From positions 1-16,247 of the forward strand of contig JADGIF010000167.1 of assembly GCA_018985225.1 (NCBI GenBank): a stretch of 16,247 nucleotides of DNA, written 5' to 3'. This document shows, piece after piece, positions 1 to 7,021 of this stretch; positions within the stretch are counted from its first letter, which is position 1; every line of letters starts with the position of its first letter. Under the pieces are notes generated by a model. The model did no database searches, was not told where the DNA came from, and worked only from the letters and a program-made list of their open reading frames with translations. The position numbers and the translations under genes were made by a program. This DNA comes from Amoeboradix gromovi (Eukaryota; Sanchytriomycota; Sanchytriomycetes; Sanchytriales; Sanchytriaceae).

Positions 1-300
1 GTAGATGAATATCACACTTCAAAGATGTGCAGTGTCTGTGAGAATGAAATAGATAAGAGTAATGATGTTAGTATAACATTACAAAATGACTCTAGAAAAG
101 AGTACCGTCTAAGAAAATGCACCTTTTGCTTAGATGCTCAAAGACCTCATATATTTGAAAGAGATGTAGGGTCTTCTAGTTTTATTTTGAAAAGAGGAAT
201 ACAATCCATGAAAGAGAATTGGTATAATAGAAGAAGATCTTTTATTAATGATAGCATTTCCTCCTTATGGTGCACCTCCTTTAAAAACGAGTTAGTCTAG
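1..300 (+). CDS. C-terminal part of a Fanzor/TnpB-like RNA-guided endonuclease (5' end outside window)
   Basis: The reading frame is open from base 1 to the TAG at 298-300, so the gene starts upstream of the window. The visible 99 residues begin with a VDEYHTSK motif followed by a first Cys pair (CSVC, residues 10-13). A second pair (CTFC, residues 40-43) follows, then FERDVGSSSFILKRG (residues 52-66). TnpB and Fanzor proteins have this layout: a zinc ribbon inserted before the third RuvC catalytic Asp, which here would be D55 in the RD motif, with an NI/FILKRG-like helix after it. The remaining ~33 residues are a basic tail. Both Cys pairs and the Asp are present, so this end looks intact. 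Known Fanzors are transposon-borne, omega-RNA-guided DNA nucleases of eukaryotes. The first two RuvC residues and any guide RNA lie outside the window. The family call rests on motif pattern, and another TnpB-like transposon protein is the main alternative. Confidence 0.68.
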   Translation, partial: VDEYHTSKMCSVCENEIDKSNDVSITLQNDSRKEYRLRKCTFCLDAQRPHIFERDVGSSSFILKRGIQSMKENWYNRRRSFINDSISSLWCTSFKNELV

Positions 301-369
301 TTTTTATATTTGGTGTCCCATTTTAGTTCCACGTAATCATTAAATTAGAAACCTCCTTAAAATCATAAT

Positions 370-1372
370 ATGCAAACTATTTCCGTAGGTGAGCAAGAAA
401 TATCATTTGATTTGGACGGCAAATCTTTAAATAAAAGCTGGACTCAGTTACACTATTTGTATATTCATTTAAATCGACAATATCCAGAAATATGGATTCC
501 AGCTTGTCCTGAGGCCCCTAAGTACTCAGATGAAGATTACATGAGGAAGAAGCAGCGCCAGGTTGAAAGATTTATCTCTAAAATTCTTAGCAGCACTGTA
601 CTGATTCAATCTTCGATTTACGCTGAATTTATAAGCTCGGATTTGACAGTCCCCGTTCCTATCAAAGGAAAGTCTTGGTTCACACCTTATGACAAAGGAT
701 TTTTATCTGCCACTTTCCCTAACAACTTACCTATTGATGTCACGGACATTAAAAAACACAAAGATTGGATTCTAAATCAACAAGAAATTCTTGAAGAGTT
801 GAGAGATAACGTCAAGGAATTCGTAACCTGTAGAATGATATATGCCGAAAGTATTAAGAAATTAAGCGATTGCAATTTCGAGTATCTGGTTAATGAAGAT
901 ACTTCAGTCCATGAAGGATTGCTACAAGATATGGTAGATTTAATTGGTCAAAGGTCGCTAAAGCACTATGCTATAGAATTCGGCGATACTGTTCAAGAGT
1001 ATCTGAAGCATTTGGATGAATTAAAAGTATCTTTAAATAATTTAGATTGTTATTAACCATGAGATACGAAGTCTAATTGAATATGACCAAAAGAGACAGC
1101 TGTTTCGAAAGAAGAAGAAAATGGTAGATGCGCATGCAACAAAAGCAGGGCACGAGTTTGATTTTTTGAAAGCAGAATTAGAAGAGATAGAACAATTGTT
1201 AGCCAAATCAGAAGAAGAACTAATAGCGATGAACGAGACTATTGAACAGGAGTTTGAAAGATTTGAGATTCACAGAGTTTCTGATTTTAGTGATTGCTTC
1301 GATTCGCTAGTTTCTATGGAAGTAATTGAAAATAAAAAAGTCTTGACAGGCCTACAAGCATTACAGAAATAG
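370..1372 (+). CDS. PX-BAR sorting nexin (SNX5/6/Vps5-Vps17-like), two exons 370-1026 and 1046-1372
   Basis: A retromer- or ESCPE-type sorting nexin that would bind endosomal phosphoinositides and tubulate membranes. Residues ~1-95 are a shortened PX domain: the IPACPEAP proline motif (44-51) is followed by a helix with R-K-K-Q-R before the usual R/L-rich segment and an EFISSD end. Residues ~130-327 are a helical BAR domain. Its last part carries FERFEIHRVSDF, the 'F-x3-R-x2-DF' signature near the end of SNX-BAR domains, then a final helix. The first frame hits TAA at 1054 in mid-BAR; the rest is open in frame 2 from 1046. Removing 1027-1045 joins them as 984 nt (327 aa) and gives the helix spacing I expect from SNX5/6. 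The start is the ATG at 370, 69 nt after the Fanzor stop. Conserved N-terminal PX strands appear missing, so an upstream exon is possible. AATAAA occurs at 1385 and 1409. Confidence 0.72.
1027..1045 (+). other. candidate 19-nt spliceosomal intron
   Basis: The segment gtatctttaaataatttag begins with GT, ends with TTTAG and lies in phase 0 between a Lys codon and an Ile codon. Its removal moves the reading from frame 1, which ends at TAA 1054-1056, to frame 2, which is open from 1046 to 1372. A 37-nt alternative ends at the AG of 1062-1063 and includes a TTAAC branch-like motif; it is also in frame but leaves the BAR helix about six residues short compared with SNX5/6-type proteins. A +1 frameshift near 1054 would leave it about six residues long. 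A sequencing error cannot be excluded. Confidence 0.45.
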
Positions 1373-1384
1373 CAATAGTATTAA

Positions 1385-1414
1385 AATAAACGGCATCTTT
1401 ATCATTTCAATAAA
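1385..1414 (+). terminator. tandem AATAAA polyadenylation signals after the sorting nexin gene
   Basis: AATAAA occurs at 1385-1390 and again at 1409-1414, followed by a T-rich run, 13 and 37 nt after the stop codon. This is the expected 3'-end signal for the upstream plus-strand gene. The same hexamer lies just after the Tctex gene (5877-5882) and the DCC1 gene (7988-7993). Confidence 0.5.
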
Positions 1415-1575
1415 ATATTAATTTTTTTGGGATAAGTGGCTATACATAATGTACCTAACTGGTAGGTTCAAGTAAAAATGGGCAAATATCAAGAATCGCC
1501 ATGTAATTCATTGGGTTTTCAAAGTCATAAGTGACAAGCCACTGGTTTAAGTAGTTTGCAGTACCACAAGTGGGT

Positions 1576-2514
1576 ATGTTGTTTTTATCATTGGTAGCTG
1601 CTTACAAAATTAAAATCACGCAAGTTAAAACAGACATTGTAGCAGCAACATTCACAAACGACGCAAACTCAAAGCTGAGCATTGTTCTACCAAATACACC
1701 AATGAGTAACATGGATGAAGATGTTCTGCAAGTTAGGCAGAATGGCAAAAGAGTAAATTTTGTAGGACAACATGTTCAGTGGGACTTTTCTGATATGGAT
1801 CAAATGAGCAAGGAAATATTACCTGGTGAGACCTGGGTAAAAGAGTTCAGTGTTTCTCAAAGATATGATACAGATGAAGGACTTGCAGACGTAAGACTGA
1901 GTTATTTGTATCGCGAGTGTGAAATAAACGGCAGGGGAAACTATTGCACCTTGGCACATATAATCCAATCCAATGACATAACGATGAATGTCAAAAGCCG
2001 TAGGCAAGACAAAGTAATGTCTGCAAGCTTCAAAACAAAGAATTGCTACTTTAAAAAATGGCTGGATTGCAAGTATGTATTCCATAACATTAACAAAATG
2101 CAAGAGAGTGCCATAAAGGATCTTCAGAGCGGACCGTCAAAGGAATTCATTACATTCTTTGGCACCAATGACACTTCGTCGGTTCTCCAGGTCTTCAATA
2201 GAATCCAAAAGTTCAAATATGATATCAAATGCAATCATCCTGATTGCCAGGAATGGATATATGCGTTCGTTTATCCCAAAATTCCTACCATAAATGTATG
2301 TTCTCAGTTTTTCAAATCTGGAAATAATGGCTGGAATTCAAAACTTGGCACAATAATACACGAGTTAACGCATTTTATCGGAACTGGTAGCACTGAGGAC
2401 TATGCTTATGGCGTAGATGAGGCAATGGAGTTGGCCCTTGAGAATCCTGCCCTGGCTATGAAGAATGCTGACAACTACGGATACTTTGCAGAGTCAGTGT
2501 ATTTTAAAAAGTAA
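1576..2514 (+). CDS. secreted deuterolysin-type (M35, aspzincin) metalloendopeptidase
   Basis: A 312-residue zinc protease. A short hydrophobic leader (MLFLSLVAAY) suggests export. Residues ~13-140 form the beta-rich N-terminal part that M35 enzymes also have, followed by a Cys-rich segment. The catalytic part carries HELTH (262-266) and GSTEDYAYG (271-279). In the aspzincin family the two His and the Asp of the GTxxDxxYG motif (here D275) bind zinc. The C-terminal NADNYGYFAE also matches the family end. Deuterolysins and peptidyl-Lys endopeptidases of this family are mostly fungal secreted enzymes that degrade host or environmental protein. The frame is open from a GTG two codons earlier, but the ATG at 1576 starts the signal peptide and is preferred. 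The only unusual point is GST in place of the common GT before the Asp motif. All parts appear complete. Confidence 0.88.
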   Translation: MLFLSLVAAYKIKITQVKTDIVAATFTNDANSKLSIVLPNTPMSNMDEDVLQVRQNGKRVNFVGQHVQWDFSDMDQMSKEILPGETWVKEFSVSQRYDTDEGLADVRLSYLYRECEINGRGNYCTLAHIIQSNDITMNVKSRRQDKVMSASFKTKNCYFKKWLDCKYVFHNINKMQESAIKDLQSGPSKEFITFFGTNDTSSVLQVFNRIQKFKYDIKCNHPDCQEWIYAFVYPKIPTINVCSQFFKSGNNGWNSKLGTIIHELTHFIGTGSTEDYAYGVDEAMELALENPALAMKNADNYGYFAESVYFKK

Positions 2515-3501
2515 AAAGTTATGTTTTGAATTCAAACACAGTAAATTCCAGAAATTATTTTTACTTTTTGCTCATCTTTTTAAATATTAACAAGCCATTT
2601 CAACCAGATTTACCTTGAATCTCACTAAAAATCTTAGTGGCTTCTTATTGAACCATAATCAAAGAACATACGAGACCAATTTTGAGGAAATTTCTTCATT
2701 TCAAAGTTGGAGGAACATCTAGAGACCACACCAGGAATCCGACATCTTCATGTCATTAGATACGAAAGTAAGACATTCAAATGCTGCCTTGCTTGTGATC
2801 AAGACGGCATTACAAACATTAACACGGATTATGAAAATAGTTATCGGTTGAGATGGTGCAAAATATGCTGAAGTGCTAATCAGCCACGCTATTTTGAAAG
2901 TAAAATTTCTAGTGCATTTTTCATATTAAAGAATGGCTTGAAGGCATATTATGGCACTTATACATCTTTCCGGGTGGTCTTCCGACTTAGAGTTGGGGAC
3001 AATTTTTTCTGAAATTGGGTCTCACATGACTTCATAATTGATATACTTATAATTTTAAGACCCGGACTGATTACAACTGACGAAAAGAAAGAATATCAGG
3101 ATTTTATGCCACTGCGAGTCTCTACAAAAAGAATTGTTGGTACAATAAGAGCCATATAATTGCGATAAATGGTTTCTTAAATTGAAGTAGATAGCTGTGT
3201 TTGATCATTATCTTGTGGAGAATAACCTTTGTGCGCTTATGACATAAAAGCGGTCCCCTGTTCCTTCACACACAAATAGTGCTGATGAGCTCTATCATTC
3301 TCTGCTGACGTAGAATTGCTCGTTTAATTTTTTATAGGCATAGAGATTACTGCATAGTTTAAGCCTTTAACGCAGTGAATGCTAAACGGCACTTACCAGA
3401 AACTTAAATCTAAAGCTCATCTACTTCACTTTTCAAATTAATACTGATCCAATCAATTAGTGTCAGTGACCTTTTTAAATTTAGAGTCAGATATCTCAAA
3501 C
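2515..3501. other. long intergenic region, mostly without intact genes
   Basis: About 990 nt separate the M35 gene from the next start codon. The segment 2686-3012 is a decayed Fanzor-like C-terminus (separate entry). A possible further scrap lies at 3126-3152, where one frame reads KKNCWYNKS, close to KENWYNRRRS in the tail of the protein at 1-300. A short inverted GGGTCT/AGACCC pair lies between about 3017 and 3062. I find no other convincing ORF, tRNA or repeat on either strand. Confidence 0.5.
2686..3012 (+). pseudogene. decayed C-terminal copy of a Fanzor/TnpB-like nuclease
   Basis: The frame after the TGA at 2683 can be aligned to the protein at 1-300 along almost its whole zinc-ribbon region. 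RYESKTFKCCLAC corresponds to VDEYHTSKMCSVC, SYRLRWCKIC to EYRLRKCTFC, and RYFESKISSAFFILKNG to HIFERDVGSSSFILKRG. Both Cys pairs are kept. Three changes make it dead: an in-frame TGA at 2869-2871 just after the second Cys pair, replacement of the RD catalytic motif by SK, and the lack of any N-terminal nuclease domain or start codon. It reads on to TGA 3010-3012. DNA identity to the first copy is low, so the duplication or insertion is old. It was probably a separate insertion of the same element family. Confidence 0.7.
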
Positions 3502-4185
3502 ATGGATTTTGATTTGGACGAATTATCTATGTTCACTTACACCGATAAATCCGTCTTGAAGAGTATTGGGATTATGATCAAATATGGCTCACATGCTCAT
3601 GTATTTGAATTCGGTTATTGGAAAACTTTTGACAGTCTGGCTTCATTTTTTAAGCATTTCAAGGACAATATGCTAATTCAGAGCGGTCTGATTCATGAAC
3701 AGTATAACACGAAGGTCGATGATGCTATGGGTATTAAAAACATCGAGAGATTGAATTTAATAATGACCTGTTCTGCACCTAGGGAGGAGTTTGACAGGCT
3801 AGTTAACGTACTTGCTCGCTATCCGTATGGGAAATTTGACCTATTTTCTAATAACTCTCGCCATTTCATTGTTAAAGCTGCTGCGGTTACCCAAGGATTT
3901 GGTTATTCTATTGATGAAAACGCTTTGTTTAAAAATGTGGTGGATGTAACTCATGACCAAGATGTTCAAAAGGCTGAAAAGATTATCAGCATAGTCGTAT
4001 CTGCAGGAATAGCTTCTTTTGTTCCGGTATACAATGCTCTTCGATTTCCGCTGGGATTCGTAACTTTGATTACATTAATCACTGGTTTTCAACAAGCTGA
4101 CGATGCTGTGAAGGTAAGGATTCTTGAAAAGTACAACGTCTTGTTTAGTGACACTTTAAACTGTGTTAAAGCACTAAGAAATTGA
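3502..4185 (+). CDS. putative papain-fold-like (NlpC/P60, LRAT/PPPDE-type) protein with a C-terminal hydrophobic segment
   Basis: A 227-residue protein I do not recognise by name. Two features resemble the permuted papain-like families: an early GSHAHVFEFGY (29-39), where a His would be expected in a beta strand, and YGKFDLFSNNSRHFIVKA (109-126), which has the form of the Y-x-L-x-x-NNCxHF motif. In those families the Cys is the nucleophile; here the position is Ser119, so the protein is either inactive or uses Ser. Residues ~161-196 are hydrophobic and could be one or two membrane helices, as in LRAT-like proteins. The ATG at 3502 is used; the frame also extends to a GTG at 3460. The gene converges on the minus-strand gene at 4208 with 22 nt between stops. 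Family assignment is tentative; that the ORF is coding is fairly secure from its length. Confidence 0.5.
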   Translation: MDFDLDELSMFTYTDKSVLKSIGIMIKYGSHAHVFEFGYWKTFDSLASFFKHFKDNMLIQSGLIHEQYNTKVDDAMGIKNIERLNLIMTCSAPREEFDRLVNVLARYPYGKFDLFSNNSRHFIVKAAAVTQGFGYSIDENALFKNVVDVTHDQDVQKAEKIISIVVSAGIASFVPVYNALRFPLGFVTLITLITGFQQADDAVKVRILEKYNVLFSDTLNCVKALRN

Positions 4186-4191
4186 AAAATC

Positions 4192-4203
4192 AATAAATTT
4201 ATT
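4192..4203. terminator. palindromic bidirectional polyadenylation signal AATAAATTTATT
   Basis: The 12-mer is its own reverse complement, so it gives an AATAAA hexamer on both strands. It sits in the 22-nt gap between two convergent stop codons (4185 on plus, 4208 on minus) and could serve both genes. Confidence 0.5.
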
Positions 4204-4207
4204 AACA

Positions 4208-4831
4208 TTAAACTTGAATCATTATGGACAACCTCTTTGCCTGATCTCGAACACAGTATGAATAAAATGCAAACAAAAACAAGAAAACATACATTAATAA
4301 AGGGATGTACGTACTAGAAGAGTAGTCCATGTGTTTCTTGTCCGTTAAAATCACTAAAAATTTGTCAATTATTCCAACATTGTAAATGAAGTCAGCTCCT
4401 AAAATGAAGAGATACGAACCAACTAAGGAATGACAAACATATGAGAAGACGATTTTGACATTTCGAAGAGCCAGCATGAATAGCAGATATATTATCACAA
4501 AGAATCCAAGTCTTGCTAAGAGCGATTTGAACAAGCATGGGTGGTTCCAGCTTAAAAACCACAAGGATAAGCTAGAAGACCCAAGGAGGGCAGTAATATA
4601 AGGTTGAATTACTGCATAAGTCTTGGATAGGTATAACAAAAGGGCTCCAGACACTACACAACTAGGAAAGACGATAATCATGTGGAAACGATGCAAGGCA
4701 ACAAAGGCTATGTAGGCGCCAGCCAAAAATCCGTTTACCTCGTTAGCATGCCCCAGTTTTCGCACTAGAATTAGATAATATACGGATAATAGTATTAAGA
4801 TGATGCAAAGAAAGATACCCGCAAAATCCAT
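4208..4831 (-). CDS. seven-helix membrane protein, DUF4203/TMEM198-like
   Basis: A 207-residue protein with about seven hydrophobic helices at roughly residues 5-23, 33-46, 48-68, 72-94, 103-122, 125-149 and 176-195. The segment SLVGSYLFILGADF (about 135-148) resembles the 'GA-x-L-x-LG-x-D' helix of the DUF4203 domain found in TMEM198 and TM7SF3, but the rest is too divergent for a firm call. The ATG at 4831 is chosen; the frame is open further upstream to a TAA near 4920 (TTG at 4837, no ATG), so a spliced upstream exon is possible. The role is unknown. In DUF4203 proteins a plasma-membrane or endomembrane location is usual. Confidence 0.6.
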   Translation of the reverse strand: MDFAGIFLCIILILLSVYYLILVRKLGHANEVNGFLAGAYIAFVALHRFHMIIVFPSCVVSGALLLYLSKTYAVIQPYITALLGSSSLSLWFLSWNHPCLFKSLLARLGFFVIIYLLFMLALRNVKIVFSYVCHSLVGSYLFILGADFIYNVGIIDKFLVILTDKKHMDYSSSTYIPLLMYVFLFLFAFYSYCVRDQAKRLSIMIQV

Positions 4832-5242
4832 GTGCAAAATGAGGGGTGTGGGGCAAGACTTTGCGAGAATGAAGCAAGCTATAGGTCGGGGATCTCCTTG
4901 CGAGAATGTATCATATTACCACATTCAGGCTCACTGCCGCTAGCTTGGCTTTTCATACATAGCGAATGCACGAGATTAATATTTTAAACGTAACTTTATT
5001 ACCCTGTTAACACTTAGGTATAGTGTTAGCAAGCATTTTAGACCATTTCACTGACTGTAGGGTATCACTTACGCCAGTAGTGTATTTAATTTAACGAGTA
5101 CTTATGTTGGGATGACATCGGCTGCGAATATGAAACACTGTAAATGAGAAAGTGCTAAAAAAGTGACTCAAAATGGCGACAGTAATTACATGTTAGCAGA
5201 TAGAAACATTGCAGTATACTAAGCAAAGAGCTAGTGCATGCG
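4832..5242. other. intergenic region with an 11-bp direct repeat and a small hairpin
   Basis: There is no convincing gene. TTGCGAGAATG occurs twice, at 4861-4871 and 4898-4908. A hairpin with a 9-bp stem including one G-T pair (5006-5014 with 5022-5030, loop 5015-5021) lies in the middle. No tRNA pattern was seen. The segment probably holds the upstream region of the minus-strand membrane protein gene and remnants I cannot identify. Confidence 0.4.
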
Positions 5243-5425
5243 CTAAGTAGAAAGCATTTGCATTTCTTGTTCCTGAACTTTAAAAATATGAAGATTGCAT
5301 AAGTTTGGAGTGAGAGAGCTGATTGGTAAAAAACAAGGAATCTGTAATTGCAAATTGTCGTCTAAAACATAGCTAATATCTAGCATGAGCCATTCTGACT
5401 CACTATGCATTTCAGATGCTTTCAT
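5243..5425 (-). CDS. small hypothetical ORF, doubtful
   Basis: An ATG-started frame of 60 residues, open upstream to a TTG at 5467. It has no recognisable motif and no clear signal or membrane segment. It would diverge from the Tctex gene, whose ATG is at 5559, and could share its promoter. Its length is within chance for this base composition, so it may be spurious or one exon of a spliced gene. Confidence 0.2.
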   Translation of the reverse strand: MKASEMHSESEWLMLDISYVLDDNLQLQIPCFLPISSLTPNLCNLHIFKVQEQEMQMLST

Positions 5426-5558
5426 AAAGAAGGTTTCCGATTTGTAGAGATGCCGGACAACGAACAATAGTGATCACGCAAACTTTAATAAAAGATATTG
5501 CTTGGTTAACCTAAATTTTAATAAGTTTAATTCAAAATTGACGGAGAGGTCAGTCCAT

Positions 5559-5873
5559 ATGCCAACTGTTTTACCATACCAGATTGAACCAAAACAAAAA
5601 GTATCTAAAGAAAGGGTAGAAGAAACCCTAAAGCAATACACAAAATGCAATATTACTGTAGAAATAATGGAAGAAATTATGGAAAAGTTAAAAGCAAATC
5701 TTCCAAGTGGATACAAAATTATCTTACATGTAGACAGTGGGAACTTCAAGCATCTTAATTTAAGTGTAGACACCAAATATTTAATTGACAAGAATTTCGA
5801 TGGATACTCATCGATATCATGGCTGGGCAAGGAATATGTCGTTTTAACAGTTTATTGGATCTACTTTGAGTGA
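5559..5873 (+). CDS. Tctex-type dynein light chain (DYNLT2/Tctex2-like)
   Basis: A 104-residue protein covering a whole Tctex-1 domain. PYQIEPKQK (6-14) is the type of N-terminal motif seen in the Tctex2/TCTEX1D2 branch. It is followed by an amphipathic helix with IMEEIMEKLK, then the beta strands: YKIILHVDSG, a middle strand pair, and a C-terminal SISWLGKEYVVLTVYWIYFE, which matches the W/F...VVxVxxVYF end of the family. These light chains bind dynein intermediate chains and load cargo; the Tctex2 branch is mostly in axonemal and intraflagellar-transport dyneins. The ATG at 5559 matches the usual domain start; the frame is open upstream to 5448 without another ATG. The last 30 nt overlap the 3' end of the minus-strand methyltransferase. 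AATAAA lies at 5877-5882. Confidence 0.72.
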   Translation: MPTVLPYQIEPKQKVSKERVEETLKQYTKCNITVEIMEEIMEKLKANLPSGYKIILHVDSGNFKHLNLSVDTKYLIDKNFDGYSSISWLGKEYVVLTVYWIYFE

Positions 5874-6602
5874 AAAAATAAAGGTCTTGCATTTTCTCAA
5901 TTCTTGATTGTTCTCAGAACTAAGCCCTTCTTTGAACCCTATCGATCTTCTGTGCTCGTATCCTTCAAATGCCTCGGGCATGAACAAGCAACTGCGCGTA
6001 CACTCAAACCCGTGTATTCTGGCAATGCTCTTTATATCCCAGTCTGTGTAAGGATGCTGGTCTTTCAATGTAATGCAGACATGAAGAATACCTGCAGTAT
6101 TAAGTTTCTTAATGGATTTAAAGGTGTTGGAAATTAGTTTTTGGTTTGCTTGAATATTGTAGTCCTGATCTTTTATACCAGTTCCAACATGAGGAAAATT
6201 AAACACAATGGCATCAATCTCTAGTTTTAATACCCACTTATACAGGTGCAGTCTAGTGGAGTCCACATGAAATTGTACAATGTCCCCCAACTGGTTCAAA
6301 TTATGCTTGGCTTTCGGGAATTTTTCAAATAACCTTTCTTGGGTGTCATAAACAGTTGGATAGAGCAAACCGTCAACCTTGTCTTTTAGAGCAGAAGAAA
6401 AGCTGAGGTTGCCGTCGCCTAATATCAAAATTGTGCTCTTAGACTGCAAGAGCTCAAGAAAGTAATTCTTGGTAGCGTTGCTATGAAGAACCTTTTTAGT
6501 TTTTCTCTGCATATTTTCATGAGCTTGTTGCTTCTTTATTGCTAGTTTCTTTTTTAATTTCAAGCTCCTGATGATTTGCTTGACCTCTTTGTACTTTGGC
6601 AT
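5844..6602 (-). CDS. BMT5: BMT5-like 25S rRNA (uridine-N3) methyltransferase, DUF2431
   Basis: The 252 residues from the ATG at 6602 contain the complete Rossmann-type DUF2431 domain. ILILGDGNLSFSSAL (58-72) is the S-adenosylmethionine loop. An acidic strand-2 position (VYD) follows, then AIVFNFPHVGTGIKDQD (131-147), a hallmark of this family. ITLKDQHPYTDWDI and the C-terminal GYEHRRS complete it. Yeast Bmt5 makes m3U2634 in 25S rRNA in the nucleolus. A Lys-rich segment (15-38) may serve nuclear or nucleolar import. The frame stays open for 55 codons upstream to 6767 without an ATG, which suggests an upstream exon. The 3' end overlaps the Tctex gene by 30 nt on the opposite strand. Confidence 0.85.
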   Translation of the reverse strand: MPKYKEVKQIIRSLKLKKKLAIKKQQAHENMQRKTKKVLHSNATKNYFLELLQSKSTILILGDGNLSFSSALKDKVDGLLYPTVYDTQERLFEKFPKAKHNLNQLGDIVQFHVDSTRLHLYKWVLKLEIDAIVFNFPHVGTGIKDQDYNIQANQKLISNTFKSIKKLNTAGILHVCITLKDQHPYTDWDIKSIARIHGFECTRSCLFMPEAFEGYEHRRSIGFKEGLSSENNQELRKCKTFIFSLKVDPINC

Positions 6603-6922
6603 CCTATGGGACAACGACTTTAAAAACTTGACTAGTTTTACGGAGGTACCCCATATTTTTTCACTTAAAAGGAGAAATGGTGTTATTGTGTCTTTTTTGC
6701 CAAGCTGGTCTTTCACAATTTCAAAGTAGCCTCCTTTGACTTGACATCCTGTAACACATTTACATCTCTATCCACGACCACATCACAGCGCGGACTCTGA
6801 AGTGCCTTGAACTTCTACAAGATAGTCAGGTGCTAATACACTTTTAAAATCCCCATGATACCTGAAAAATCCTGCTAATTTAGCGGATAGTGTAAAACAA
6901 ACTACTATACCTCATCTTCCAT
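6603..6922 (-). other. probable 5' extension of the BMT5-like gene with a candidate intron
   Basis: The BMT5 frame is stop-free from 6767 to 6603, reading RCKCVTGCQVKGGYF and onward, with helical, codon-like content but no ATG. A minus-strand ATG at 6920-6922 starts a four-codon exon (MEDE) that ends at GTATAG (from 6910). Splicing to the AG at 6768 (143 nt) joins it in frame and in phase 0. This is a guess from sequence alone. Shorter spliced reading frames can also be drawn here. The remaining gap to the DCC1 start (6923-7021) would be a divergent promoter. Confidence 0.35.
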
Positions 6923-7021
6923 AACCTAATAATTTAATTACTTGGTCAAGTATTCATACTTGATATTCTGTTGTATGGAGCTTGATTTTTCTAGTTGTTG
7001 GAGGATTTGAGCAACTGAATT

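Noticed and set aside
1436-1542. GTGGCT/AGCCAC inverted pair upstream of the M35 gene
   Set aside because: A six-base stem with a loop of about 95 nt is within chance expectation.
1819-2103. 94-codon minus-strand ORF
   Set aside because: It lies inside the clearly coding M35 protease on the other strand and has no motif; an antisense shadow.
2869-2871. TGA as a selenocysteine codon in the Fanzor-like copy
   Set aside because: The flanks show decay (loss of the RD motif, no start codon) and the position is Leu in the other copy; no SECIS-like hairpin was seen.
3388-3402. ACTTACC resembling the 5' end of U1 snRNA
   Set aside because: There is no U1-like stem order and no Sm site at a fitting distance; seven bases match by chance.
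4832-5242. tRNA or other structured RNA in the intergenic region
   Set aside because: No B-box-like GGTTCGA pattern or cloverleaf; only one short hairpin.
5474-5830. 118-codon minus-strand ORF opposite the Tctex gene
   Set aside because: The plus strand encodes a recognisable Tctex domain; the minus frame has no motif.
5904-6137. 77-codon plus-strand ORF
   Set aside because: Antisense to the DUF2431 catalytic domain, with no independent support.
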